DNA of 64,000 nt from positions 124,001 through 188,000 of the forward strand of contig NZ_MODW01000004.1 of NCBI RefSeq assembly GCF_001866135.1, in the 5' to 3' direction. The stretch is from Microbacterium sp. LCT-H2. Its GTDB lineage: Bacteria; Actinomycetota; Actinomycetes; Actinomycetales; Microbacteriaceae. Under the pieces are notes generated by a model that was not told the origin of the DNA, made no database searches, and worked only from the letters and a program-made list of their open reading frames with translations. This document shows, one piece after another, positions 49,969-59,011 of this stretch. Position 1 is the stretch's first letter, and every line of letters starts with the position of its first letter. The position numbers and the translations under genes are program-made.

Positions 49969-50994
49969 ATGGCCCCGGGGAAACGCGTGACGATCGCGGA
50001 TATCGCGCGCCTGGCCGGCGTCTCCCCCGGCGCCGTCTCGTTCGCCCTGAACGGCCGCCCCGGCGTGAGCGAGGAGACGCGGCAGCGCATCCTCTCGATC
50101 ATCGAGGAGCACCACTGGCAGCCGAGTTCCGCCGCGCGCGCCCTCGTCGGCGCCCGGGCCAACGCGGTCGGATTCGCCCTCGCCCGCCCGGCGCGCTCCC
50201 TCGGCTCCGAGGCCTTCTTCACCGACCTCATCGCCGGCATCGAGTCCCGCCTCTCCGAGAGCAAGGTCGGTCTGCAGCTCCGCCTCGTCGCCGACATCGA
50301 CGAGGAGATGGAGGTGCACCGGCAGTGGCGCTCGTCCAACCAGGTCGACGGCATCATCCTCATCGACCCGCGCGACGACGACCCCCGCGGCGCGCGCATC
50401 ACCGCCCTGGATGCGCGCGCCGTGATGATCGGCTCGAAGCCCTCCCCGGACGGCGCGGTGCCCAGCGTGTGGATCGGCGACGACACCGTCGCGGAGACGC
50501 TCTTCTCCTACCTCGCCGCCCTCGGCCACACCCGCATCGCCTACGTCGCCGGTCCGGCGGAGCTGGAGCACACCCGCCTGCGCGCCGAGGTGCTGGAGCG
50601 GATGGCTGCGGACGGCATCGCCGGCGAGGTCATCACGACCGACTTCTCTCCCGCGCGCGCCTCCGCCGTAACGCGCGCGCTGCTCTCCGGCCGGCTGCGC
50701 CCGACCGCGATCGTCTACGACAACGACGTGATGGCCGTCGCCGGCCTCCGCGTGGCGCAGGAGATGGGCCGGGCGGTTCCCCGCGACGTCTCCCTCGCGT
50801 CGTTCGACGACTCCGTCATCGCAGGACTCATCAATCCGTCCATCACCGCGATGACCCGCGACACGTTCGAGCTCGGCGAGCAGGCGGCCACGCTCCTGCT
50901 GCAGCAGATCGAGGCCGGCACCACGCTGCCGAGCGTCCAGGGCCCGACCCCGGTGCTCACCGCTCGCGAGAGCACGGCACCTCCGCCCCGCTGA
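49969..50994 (+). CDS. LacI-family regulator of the mannose-glycan locus
   Basis: A 341-residue repressor. The HTH with hinge (about 6-55) reads VTIADIARLAGVSPGAVSFALNGRPGVSEETRQRI. The sugar-binding core (about 62-335) has the family marks VDGIILIDPRDD, HTRIAYVAGPAE, PTAIVYDNDVMAVAGL and VSLASFDDSVIAGLINPSITAM. The effector is probably mannose or a manno-oligosaccharide. Four matching operators lie around the locus, including one in its own promoter. Confidence 0.93.
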   Translation: MAPGKRVTIADIARLAGVSPGAVSFALNGRPGVSEETRQRILSIIEEHHWQPSSAARALVGARANAVGFALARPARSLGSEAFFTDLIAGIESRLSESKVGLQLRLVADIDEEMEVHRQWRSSNQVDGIILIDPRDDDPRGARITALDARAVMIGSKPSPDGAVPSVWIGDDTVAETLFSYLAALGHTRIAYVAGPAELEHTRLRAEVLERMAADGIAGEVITTDFSPARASAVTRALLSGRLRPTAIVYDNDVMAVAGLRVAQEMGRAVPRDVSLASFDDSVIAGLINPSITAMTRDTFELGEQAATLLLQQIEAGTTLPSVQGPTPVLTARESTAPPPR

Positions 50995-51010
50995 GCCCCC
51001 GCCTCCCCGC

Positions 51011-51070
51011 CGACACCCCGGGCTCTCGACGCACGTACCCGGGTTTCGACGACAACCCGGGGTCTCGGCG
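51011..51070. repeat. Three imperfect ACCCGGG...CTCGACG units between convergent genes
   Basis: Units begin near 51013, 51037 and 51055 and share CCCGGG followed by TCTCGACG, TTTCGACG or GTCTCGGCG. The last unit shares CCCGGGGTCTCGGCG with 31678-31692, after the other strong convergent junction. They may work as a terminator cluster. Confidence 0.55.
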
Positions 51071-51088
51071 ACTCAGACGGGGAGAGAC

Positions 51089-52393
51089 TCAGACGACGGT
51101 GTTGACGGAGGCGTAGCGCGTCACGTCGGACGCGGACGGGACGGGCTGGATGAGACGGCGGATGCCGCGTGCCTCCAGCGCCGCGGGGTCCTGTGCGGTG
51201 CGGGAGGTCACCAGAGCGGGGTCGTCGCCCGCGGTGCACGCGTCGACCCAGGCCTGGAAGACGGCGCCGCCAGGGCTCAGGGCGGCTCGACTCACCGGCA
51301 CCTCCTGCTCGTCGACGTCCACGACGATCGCCGTCGGACGAGCCGGAGCCGCGGTGCGGGTGCGCAGCTCGGGGATGAGCTCCGCGAACCGGCGGCCGAG
51401 GGGCTTCGCCGCACCCTCCTGGTCGATCAGCCCGAGGGAGTACTCCAGCTCCGGGAAGTCGGCGAGCTCCCGGCTCACGTCGTGCGAACACCACCAGGTC
51501 ACGCCCCAGAGATTCTCGGTGCGGAGGGCGGAGCGCACGGTGGCCTCGAGGAAGCCGGGCATCTCGGCCTCGTCGAGACAGTTCGACGGAGCACCGACCT
51601 CCTGCAGCCAGATCGGCCGGGCAGGGTCGGACGCGAACGCGCGGGAGAGCTCGATGAGGTACTCCGCATGACGGTCGGCCGCAATCGAGCGACCTCCGTA
51701 GCGCTGGGCGGTGCCGTTGAAGATCCAGGAGTGGATGGTCGTCATCGCGCCGAGCCGTGAGGCGTGCGCCGGCGTGAATCCGTGATCGTCCATGTACCAG
51801 ACCGCGTCGTACTCGCTGTGCACGTGCGGCAGCCCTGGGGCGCCTCGTTCCGCCGCCGCGAGCAGGGCCTCGATCCAGCCGCCCGCCTCGTCGGTCGTGA
51901 CCGGCCACGGCGAGGGGTGGGTGTGCGCGGAGAACTGGTTCGTCTCGTTGCCGAGGGTGAGCCCGAGGAAGTTCGGCGCGTCCCGCAGGGCGCCGGCGAG
52001 CCGCTCCACGAGCTGCGCCTGACCGTCGAGCGCCGTCGGATCGGTGAACATGTTCCGGTCGTGCCAGGTGTACAGCCAGGAGGGCACGAAGTCGAAGCTC
52101 GACAGGTGCCCCTGGATCACATCGACGCTCGCGTCCATCCCGAACTCGGCGGCGATGTCGACCATGGTGCGCACGTCATCGATCGCCTTCGAGCGGATGA
52201 GGGTGCGGTTCGGCTGCAGGACGGTCCAGAGCGGGAACACGCGCACGTGGTCGAGGCCGAGCGCGGCCAGGGCCGCGAAGTCGCGACGCACGTCGTCCGG
52301 GGTGAAGTCGAGCCAGGAGTGCATCCAGTCCTTCGACGGCGTGTAGTTCGCCCCGAAGCGGAGAGGGGCGTCGAGAGCGCCGCGCTGCGTCAT
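51089..52393 (-). CDS. GH5-like (clan GH-A) glycoside hydrolase
   Basis: A 434-residue TIM-barrel hydrolase without signal peptide. The acid/base Glu is in [10 protein letters not shown] (near 149), and the nucleophile Glu is in [10 protein letters not shown] (near 262). Early [14 protein letters not shown] and [12 protein letters not shown] are typical barrel strands of GH5-type mannanases and mannosidases. The linkage is not fixed by sequence; a beta-mannoside substrate fits the neighbours. The ATG follows GAAAGG at a normal distance. Operator 3 lies 47 bases upstream. Confidence 0.78.
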   Translation of the reverse strand: MTQRGALDAPLRFGANYTPSKDWMHSWLDFTPDDVRRDFAALAALGLDHVRVFPLWTVLQPNRTLIRSKAIDDVRTMVDIAAEFGMDASVDVIQGHLSSFDFVPSWLYTWHDRNMFTDPTALDGQAQLVERLAGALRDAPNFLGLTLGNETNQFSAHTHPSPWPVTTDEAGGWIEALLAAAERGAPGLPHVHSEYDAVWYMDDHGFTPAHASRLGAMTTIHSWIFNGTAQRYGGRSIAADRHAEYLIELSRAFASDPARPIWLQEVGAPSNCLDEAEMPGFLEATVRSALRTENLWGVTWWCSHDVSRELADFPELEYSLGLIDQEGAAKPLGRRFAELIPELRTRTAAPARPTAIVVDVDEQEVPVSRAALSPGGAVFQAWVDACTAGDDPALVTSRTAQDPAALEARGIRRLIQPVPSASDVTRYASVNTVV

Positions 52394-52439
52394 GTGTGCA
52401 CCTTTCGGACCGTGCCCTCCCGCGAGGACATGTCGCACC

Positions 52440-52455
52440 ACTATAACGCTTGAGC
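52440..52455. promoter_or_regulatory. LacI-type operator 3 (GH5-like gene)
   Basis: Read on the minus strand this is GCTCAAGCGTTATAGT, upstream of the GH5-like gene and aligned with the other three sites around the central CG. Confidence 0.68.
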
Positions 52456-52508
52456 ATCGCCTTCGACAGGGCACACCTTGACACCGACGGGATCGGATGG
52501 TTTCATCT

Positions 52509-52524
52509 GCTAAAGCGCTGTAGT
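52509..52524. promoter_or_regulatory. LacI-type operator 4 (importer operon)
   Basis: GCTAAAGCGCTGTAGT, 47 bases before the binding-protein start. It is the closest of the four to a perfect palindrome. Confidence 0.72.
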
Positions 52525-52571
52525 CCCTTCGTCGGACCACGCCGAATCGCCCGCCTCGAGGAAGAAGCACG

Positions 52572-53873
52572 ATGAAAGTTCCCGCACGCATTGTCGCTCT
52601 GGCAACCTTCACGATCGGCGCCCTGGCGCTCGTGAGCTGCACCGGAGGCGGTGCCGCGTCCGACGGCGCCGGCCCCATCGACACCTCCGGCGAGCTCAGC
52701 GGAACCATCCAGTTCCAGACCTGGTCGCTGAAGAACGAGAAGTTCACCCCCTACTTCGAAGACCTCATCGCGGCCTTCGAGGAGGAGCACCCGGATGTCA
52801 CCGTCGAGTGGCTCGACCAGCCCGGCGACGGGTACCAGGAGAAGATCCTGAGCCAGGCGAACGCCGACACCCTTCCGGACGTGCTCAACCTGCCGCCCGA
52901 CATCGCCTATCCGCTGGTCGCCGCCGGGAAGCTCGTCGACCTCGACACCGCCGACCCCGACCTGAAGACGGCCTACAACGCGGGCGCCTGGGACGCCTAC
53001 AGCCAGTACCCCGGCGTCGAGGGCACCTATGGCCTGCCCTGGTATCTCTCCAGCGACGCGTCCTGGTGGAACCTCGCCCAGCTCGCCCCGTACGGCGTCA
53101 CCGAGGAGAACCTCCCGACCACGGTCGACGAGCTGCTCACCCTCGCGAAGGACGTCGCCACGGAGTCCGGCGGCAAGGTCCAGCTCCTCTCCTCGATCCC
53201 GGCGCTGGACACCTTCACCGCCGCCGGCATGGAGGTCATCAACGACGAGGGCGAGTTCGACTTCAACACCGATGAGGCCGCCGCGATCATCGAGCAGTAC
53301 GCCGACGCCTTCGCGGCGGGCGCGATGCCCGCCGAGGCACTGACCGGCGACTACGGCGGGAACGCGGAGGCGTACATCCAGGAGAAGGTCGCCTTCACGA
53401 CCGGCGGCACCGGCTTCACGACCGATCTGCAGAAGGACGCCCCGGCACTGCTGGAGAACACCGTCGCCACCCCGCGCCTGGGTGTCGCCCCGCTCTATGT
53501 CCAGGGCCTCAACGTCTCCGCCGACTCCGACAACAAGGAAGCGGCTCTCGCGTTCGCCGAGTTCGCGACGAACGAGGAGAACCAGATCGCGTTCTCCTCG
53601 CTCGCGGTCGGCACCGCCCCCGGTACGGCCGACGGCGGCGACCAGGTCGTCGAGAACATCGCCTCCTCGGTCACGGACGAGAAGCAGCTCGCCGCCATCG
53701 ACACCGTGTTCGGCGCGATGAAGGACGCCAAGGCGCTGCCGTTCCAGTGGACCTCGGACATGGCCACCTACATGACCCAGCAGATCGCCCTGGCCGTGAA
53801 CGGCGAAGCCGACGCCAAGACGCAGCTCGACAAGATCGTCGAGTACGCCAACGCGAACCGCGTGGACCAGTGA
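52572..53873 (+). CDS. Family 1 sugar-binding lipoprotein of an ABC importer
   Basis: A 433-residue extracellular solute-binding protein. The lipobox ALVSC gives Cys near 23, followed by a short Gly/Ser linker. It has [37 protein letters not shown] (from near 44) and [11 protein letters not shown], with [13 protein letters not shown] [12 protein letters not shown] late in the chain, all typical of MalE-like proteins. Its ribosome site GAGGAAGAA is well placed. It probably binds manno-oligosaccharides or a glycan fragment. Confidence 0.93.
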   Translation: MKVPARIVALATFTIGALALVSCTGGGAASDGAGPIDTSGELSGTIQFQTWSLKNEKFTPYFEDLIAAFEEEHPDVTVEWLDQPGDGYQEKILSQANADTLPDVLNLPPDIAYPLVAAGKLVDLDTADPDLKTAYNAGAWDAYSQYPGVEGTYGLPWYLSSDASWWNLAQLAPYGVTEENLPTTVDELLTLAKDVATESGGKVQLLSSIPALDTFTAAGMEVINDEGEFDFNTDEAAAIIEQYADAFAAGAMPAEALTGDYGGNAEAYIQEKVAFTTGGTGFTTDLQKDAPALLENTVATPRLGVAPLYVQGLNVSADSDNKEAALAFAEFATNEENQIAFSSLAVGTAPGTADGGDQVVENIASSVTDEKQLAAIDTVFGAMKDAKALPFQWTSDMATYMTQQIALAVNGEADAKTQLDKIVEYANANRVDQ

Positions 53874-54802
53874 GCATGCGCGTGGACACCGGCACCCGGC
53901 AGCGGAGGTCGACGATGAGATCCCACAAGTGGTTCACCCCGTGGCTGCTCCTCGCCCCCGCCGTGATCTGGGTGCTGGTGTTCGCGCTCTGGCCGTTCCT
54001 GAACACCGTCGTCCTCAGCTTCACGGACGCCCGCCCCCTGCGGACCCCGGAGTTCGTCGGCGGCGCGAACTACGAGCGCATGTTCGGCGACGAGATGTTC
54101 TGGAACGCGCTGACCACCTGCCTCATCTACGTGGTCGTATGCGTGCCGCTGCTCACGATCCTCCCGCTGCTCCTCGCCCTCCTCGTGCAGAAGAAGCTCC
54201 CCGGCATCTCGTTCTTCCGCACCACGTTCTACTTCCCCGTCATCGCCTCGGTCGTCGTGGTCGCCCTCATCTGGACGTGGCTGTTCGACAGCCGGGGCAT
54301 CATCAACCAGACCCTGGAGTTCCTCGGCCTCATCGATCAGCCCATGGCCTTCCTCGTCGACCGCTGGCTGCTGCTCGGCTGCGCGATCCTGCTCACGGTG
54401 TGGAAGGGACTCGGGTACTACATGGTGGTGTACCTCGCCGCTCTGGGGAACGTGGGCAAGGAGCTGCACGAGGCCGCGATGCTCGACGGGGCGAGCTCGT
54501 TCCGCCGCTTCCTCTCCGTCACGATCCCGTCGGTGCGCGGGGCGATGCTCCTCATCGCCGTTCTCATCGCGGTGTCCGCCATGCGGGTGTTCGCCGAGCT
54601 CGACGTGCTCTCCAAGAGCACGGGCGGCCCCGGCGGCTACGACATGTCCCTCGTGATGCTCATCCGCCAGGTGGGGTCGGGCCTGAACGGCAACATCGGC
54701 TACGCATCCGCGATCAGCGTGGCGCTGTTCCTCCTCACGCTCGTGCCGCTCGCGGCGATCGCGTTCATGAACCGCGAGAAGAAGGCGAAGGTCTCCGCAT
54801 GA
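53870..54802 (+). CDS. Sugar ABC importer permease (MalF-like)
   Basis: A 310-residue permease with six helices. The binding-protein-dependent transport motif is KELHEAAMLDGASSFRRFLSVTIP (near 203). It also has WLLLAPAVIWVLVFALWPFLNTVVLSFTDA at the start and GGPGGYDMSLVMLIRQVG near the end. The GTG at 53870 overlaps the upstream stop (GTGA), with an ATG two codons in as an alternative. Confidence 0.93.
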   Translation: MSMRVDTGTRQRRSTMRSHKWFTPWLLLAPAVIWVLVFALWPFLNTVVLSFTDARPLRTPEFVGGANYERMFGDEMFWNALTTCLIYVVVCVPLLTILPLLLALLVQKKLPGISFFRTTFYFPVIASVVVVALIWTWLFDSRGIINQTLEFLGLIDQPMAFLVDRWLLLGCAILLTVWKGLGYYMVVYLAALGNVGKELHEAAMLDGASSFRRFLSVTIPSVRGAMLLIAVLIAVSAMRVFAELDVLSKSTGGPGGYDMSLVMLIRQVGSGLNGNIGYASAISVALFLLTLVPLAAIAFMNREKKAKVSA

Positions 54803-55731
54803 CGACTCTGACGACGCCCCCGGTGGAGAGCACTCCGCCGGTCCGGGACTCCGCGCGCCCGTCCCGCGAACGCATCTTCCGGCGCCGCGGCTCCGGCGAC
54901 TTCAGCAAGCCCACACTCGGCGGACTCATCGGCCGGTACGCGCTGCTGCTGTTCGTCCTCTTCCTGGTGATCGGCCCCTTCGTCTGGCAGCTCTCCACCT
55001 CGTTCAAGGGCCCGCAGGAGAACATCTACTCCTTCCCGCCCGAGCTCATCCCCCGCGATCCGACACTGCAGAACTACACGAGGGTCGCCGACATCGTCCC
55101 CGTCTACCTCTACGCCTGGCACTCGCTGCTCGTCTCGCTCGGCACCGTGCTCAGCAACGTGATCCTGGCCACGTTCGCCGGCTACGCCCTGGGCTGCATG
55201 CGCTTCCGCGGGAAGTGGATCGTCATGGGCATCCTGCTGTCCACCCTGCTGTTCCCCGGCGAGGTCACCGTGACGAGCAACTTCCTCACCATCCGCGCCC
55301 TCGGGCTCGCCGACACCCTGTGGGGCGTTTTCCTGCCCGGAGCGATCAGCGCCATGAATGTGCTGCTCGTCGCCACCGCGTGCCGGATGATCCCGAAGGA
55401 CGTGCTCGACGCGGCCACCGTCGACGGCGCGACCACGTGGCAGCGCATCCGGCACATCGTGTGGCCGAACATCCGCGGCATGGTGTCGGTCGTGGCGATC
55501 TTCGCCTTCATCGGCGCGTGGGACGACTACCTCTGGCCGCTCATCGTGCTCTCCGACCCGGCCAAGTACACCCTGACCGTCGGCATGGCGTACCTCAACA
55601 GCAGCTTCTCGGTCGATCCGCGACTCATCGCCGCCGGCACCATGATCGCGCTCGTGCCCATCGTCATCATGTTCTCGTTCACGCAGCGCTTCTTCTTCAA
55701 GGGCGTGCAGGAGGGTGCACTGAAGGGGTGA
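54799..55731 (+). CDS. Sugar ABC importer permease (MalG-like)
   Basis: A 310-residue permease with six helices. The coupling motif is PKDVLDAATVDGATTWQRIRHIVWPNIR (near 197), preceded by FPGEVTVTSNFLTIRALGLADTLWG, and the end RFFFKGVQEGALKG is typical of MalG. It is coupled to both neighbours by 4-base overlaps. No ATPase gene is present in the locus. Confidence 0.94.
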   Translation: MTTLTTPPVESTPPVRDSARPSRERIFRRRGSGDFSKPTLGGLIGRYALLLFVLFLVIGPFVWQLSTSFKGPQENIYSFPPELIPRDPTLQNYTRVADIVPVYLYAWHSLLVSLGTVLSNVILATFAGYALGCMRFRGKWIVMGILLSTLLFPGEVTVTSNFLTIRALGLADTLWGVFLPGAISAMNVLLVATACRMIPKDVLDAATVDGATTWQRIRHIVWPNIRGMVSVVAIFAFIGAWDDYLWPLIVLSDPAKYTLTVGMAYLNSSFSVDPRLIAAGTMIALVPIVIMFSFTQRFFFKGVQEGALKG

Positions 55732-58700
55732 ACGCGCCGCTGCTCCGCCCGGCCTCGGGGCCCGCGGATCCTCCGTCGTCGCGCCCGCACGCCGGGGTGC
55801 TCCCCGGAGTCGTGTTCGCGTACTCGTTCGATCCCTCCCACGGCGCGCAGCGGATCGATGTCCCCGGCCTCGACGGCATCGCCTTCACCCCGGACACCGT
55901 GCTGCACTGGGCGTTCTACGCCGACGGCCCCGCCGCGACCCTCGCCCCGTGGGCCGCGCTCGCCGTCGCCGTCGACGTGCGGACCCCCGACGGCAGCCGG
56001 CTGAGCGACATCGCCGCCGTCCGTGACCGCTACGACTTCCCGCCCACGGCCGAGGGGCAGTTCGCCGCCCGGTGGAGCATGCCCGAGCAGTGGAACGCCG
56101 ACAGCGTCGCCCTCGCACCCCTCGCCGTCGGGAGGGGCACCGGCACGGGCACGGTCGAGCTCGTCTTCGGCACGGCCGAGCTGGCGACCACGCCGGAGGT
56201 GCCCGCCGAAGTCAGCGGCTTCGTCCAGGTCCGCGTCGAGGAGCGCCCTGCCCCCGGCGATCTCCCGCCCGTCGAGCGGGTCGACACCCGGCGCGGCTCC
56301 CACTCCGGCCCCCGCTTCTCCCGCGGGAACACGATCCCTGCGGTCGCCGTGCCGCACGGCTTCACCTTCGTCACGCCCGCGACCGACGCGGCGGACCCGC
56401 GCTGGCCCTATCGCCCGTTCCTGCACGACGATCCGCCGGGGCGGCGTCTCGAAGCCCTGCAGTTCTCGCACCAGCCCAGCCCGTGGATCGGTGATCGCTC
56501 GGTGCTCCAGCTCATGCCGTTCCGGGGGACGCCGAGGTCGGACAGGCAAGCCCGGCGCCGCTGGATCGTCCCCGAGAGCGAGCGCGCCCGCCCGCACGAG
56601 TACACCGCGGACCTCGGCGACGGGCTGCAGGTCGAGATGACCGCGACCTCGCATGCCGCCGCGTTCCGCGTGCGGTGCGAGGACCCGCGCGCCGCCGTGG
56701 GGTTCGTGATCGACCAGCTCACGGACGATGGCCGACTCACCTTCACGGACGCCGGCTTCGAGGGCTGGATTCCCGAGGGGCCCGAGGACTGGGGGAACGC
56801 GCCGCGCTGCTACTTCGCCGGCACGGTGCAGAGCGCCTCGGACGCCGCGCACGGCGCCCTCGACGACGACCGGCGTGCCAGGGTCGCGGGCTTCGTCCGC
56901 GCCGTGGGCGCCGTCGAGGTGCGGGTCGGTGTCTCGTTCCTCTCCATCGCGCAGGCTCGGCACAGCCTCGCCCTCGAGGCACCTCCCGCCGTCCCCTTCG
57001 ACGAGCTCCGCGCCCGCGCGGCCACCGCGTGGAACCGCCTGCTCGGGCGCGTGACGATCCCCGCGCTCCCCGAGGCCGAGCGTCCGTTCCGCGGCCTGGC
57101 CGACGAGGAGCAGCGCGCCCGGATCGCCGCCGCACTCCACCGGATGCACCTGTATCCGAACACGGCGGCGGAGAATGCGGGCACCGCGGACGCGCCGGAA
57201 TGGCGGTTCGCCGACGTGTTCGCGCCCCGGACCACCTTCGGAGAGACCACCACCGGGGCGCCGGTCGCGGAGGGCGAGCTCGTCGTCAACAACGGCTACT
57301 GGGACACGTACCGCACGGAGTGGCCCGCGCTCGCGCTCCTCGACCCCGCGCTGGCCGGACGCCTGCTGGACGGGCAGCTCACCCAGTATCGCCGCGGCGG
57401 CTGGATGGCCCGCTGGAGCGCCCCCGGGTACGTCGACAGCATGGTCGGCACCTCGAGCGACCAGATCTTCGCCGACGCCGCACGGTGGGACGTGCCCTTC
57501 GACCGGGAGACGGCGTTCGAGAGCGGGTGGCGTCACGCGTGCGAACCGGGACCCGATCCGCGACGGGGTCGCAAGGGCATCGGCCGCGGGCGCTTCCTCG
57601 GCTTCATCCCGTCCGACGTCCCGGAGGGGATGAGTTGGAGCATCGAGAACGCCGTGAGCGACGCCGCCCTCGGCTGGTTCGCCGCCCGACTCGCGGCATC
57701 GGCGACGGCGGCGGACCAGGCCGCGCGCTATCGGGCCTTCGCGCGGTACTTCGCGAATCGCTCCCGCGCGGCGCGCGTGCTCTTCGACCCGGCGTCCGGA
57801 TTCTTCCGCGGTCGCGCGGCGGACGGCTTGTTCGCTCCGATTTTCGATCCTCGGGTCTGGGGCGGGGACAACGTCGAGACGAACGCCTGGGGCATGTCGG
57901 TCGGCACGGTGCACGACGGGCCGGGACTCACGGCGCTGCACGGCGGGCGGACCGGACTCGGCCGGCACCTCGACGCCCTCTTCGCGGAGCCGGAGACCGC
58001 CGACGAGCGCTTCGGCGGCGCGTACGGCACGGTCATCCACGAGCAGCGCGAAGCCCGCGCCCAGCGGTCGGGCATGTGCGCCCTGTCGAATCAGCCGGCC
58101 CATCACATCCCCTTCATGTACGCCTTCAGCGACCGGCCGTGGCACAGCGCGGGCCTCGTGCACGGCCTCGCACGCCGTCTCTTCGCCGGTGCCCACATCG
58201 GCCAGGGCTTCCCGGGCGACGAGGACAACGGGGAGATGAGCGGCTGGTGGCTCTGGGCCGCGCTCGGCCTGTATCCCCTGGAACTCGCGGCGGGGTCTCT
58301 GCGCATCGGGTCGCCGCTCTCGGACGACATCCGGGTCGCACGCGGAGACGGCTCGTCGCTGCGCATCCGCTCGCGACGGAGCTCCCCCGGCGCGCACGTG
58401 CTGGAGGACGCACGACTGGACGGACGCCGACTGTCCACCGCCGACTTCCCGATCGACGCACTCCAGGGAGATGCGGTGCTCGAGCTCGTGTTCGGCACGG
58501 ACCCGGCGCGCGCGCTGGAGAGCGGAGAGGACACGCTCGACGCTGCGCCATGGCGCCGCGACCTCACGGGCGGAGAGGGAGAGGCCGTCGCCTCCGCGGA
58601 TGTCGGCGAGGCGCGGCGCCTGTTCGACGACGGCGACCCGCAGGGTGACGAGGGCGTCCGGCTGCCGGAGGGCTCGTGGGTGGGCTGGCGATTCCCCTCG

Positions 58701-58943
58701 CCCCGCGGCCTCACCGACATCACCGTCACGAGCCGCGAGCCCGTCGCGGCCGGTGTGCTGCGCGGGGAGGTGGAGGGGGCCGATGGATGCTGGCACCCGC
58801 TCACCACGACGCACCTCGAAGACCTGGCGCCCGATCGCACGACACCGTTCGCTCTGGAGACGCGGGTCGTGACCTCGGCCGTCCGCATCCGCGCGGAGGC
58901 CGAGGTCACGCTCCGTCAGATCGAGCTCTTCGATCTGGACTGA
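55728..58943 (+). CDS. GH92 alpha-mannosidase
   Basis: A 1071-residue exo-alpha-mannosidase-type enzyme. The GH92 core motifs are NNGYWDTYRTEWPA (near 524), GGDNVETNAWGMS (near 712) and GFPGDEDNGEMSGWWLWAALGLYPL (near 826), the last with the Asp/Glu residues of the calcium and catalytic site. An N-terminal beta-sandwich (about 25-420) and a C-terminal region of about 150 residues flank it. No signal peptide is visible, so it should act inside the cell on imported mannosides. The GTG start overlaps the permease stop. Confidence 0.94.
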   Translation: MNAPLLRPASGPADPPSSRPHAGVLPGVVFAYSFDPSHGAQRIDVPGLDGIAFTPDTVLHWAFYADGPAATLAPWAALAVAVDVRTPDGSRLSDIAAVRDRYDFPPTAEGQFAARWSMPEQWNADSVALAPLAVGRGTGTGTVELVFGTAELATTPEVPAEVSGFVQVRVEERPAPGDLPPVERVDTRRGSHSGPRFSRGNTIPAVAVPHGFTFVTPATDAADPRWPYRPFLHDDPPGRRLEALQFSHQPSPWIGDRSVLQLMPFRGTPRSDRQARRRWIVPESERARPHEYTADLGDGLQVEMTATSHAAAFRVRCEDPRAAVGFVIDQLTDDGRLTFTDAGFEGWIPEGPEDWGNAPRCYFAGTVQSASDAAHGALDDDRRARVAGFVRAVGAVEVRVGVSFLSIAQARHSLALEAPPAVPFDELRARAATAWNRLLGRVTIPALPEAERPFRGLADEEQRARIAAALHRMHLYPNTAAENAGTADAPEWRFADVFAPRTTFGETTTGAPVAEGELVVNNGYWDTYRTEWPALALLDPALAGRLLDGQLTQYRRGGWMARWSAPGYVDSMVGTSSDQIFADAARWDVPFDRETAFESGWRHACEPGPDPRRGRKGIGRGRFLGFIPSDVPEGMSWSIENAVSDAALGWFAARLAASATAADQAARYRAFARYFANRSRAARVLFDPASGFFRGRAADGLFAPIFDPRVWGGDNVETNAWGMSVGTVHDGPGLTALHGGRTGLGRHLDALFAEPETADERFGGAYGTVIHEQREARAQRSGMCALSNQPAHHIPFMYAFSDRPWHSAGLVHGLARRLFAGAHIGQGFPGDEDNGEMSGWWLWAALGLYPLELAAGSLRIGSPLSDDIRVARGDGSSLRIRSRRSSPGAHVLEDARLDGRRLSTADFPIDALQGDAVLELVFGTDPARALESGEDTLDAAPWRRDLTGGEGEAVASADVGEARRLFDDGDPQGDEGVRLPEGSWVGWRFPSPRGLTDITVTSREPVAAGVLRGEVEGADGCWHPLTTTHLEDLAPDRTTPFALETRVVTSAVRIRAEAEVTLRQIELFDLD

Positions 58944-59011
58944 CCGGTACCAATGCCCCCGACCGGCGGCGGATGCTGGCGGCGCACGCGGATTCCGACG
59001 ATGCTGGACGC

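Noticed and set aside
55527..58814. Very long open frame (over 1000 codons) antisense to the GH92 gene
   Set aside because: High-GC coding DNA leaves the opposite strand open. The translation is Arg/Gly/Glu-rich low-complexity sequence with no domain, while the plus strand has full GH92 motifs.
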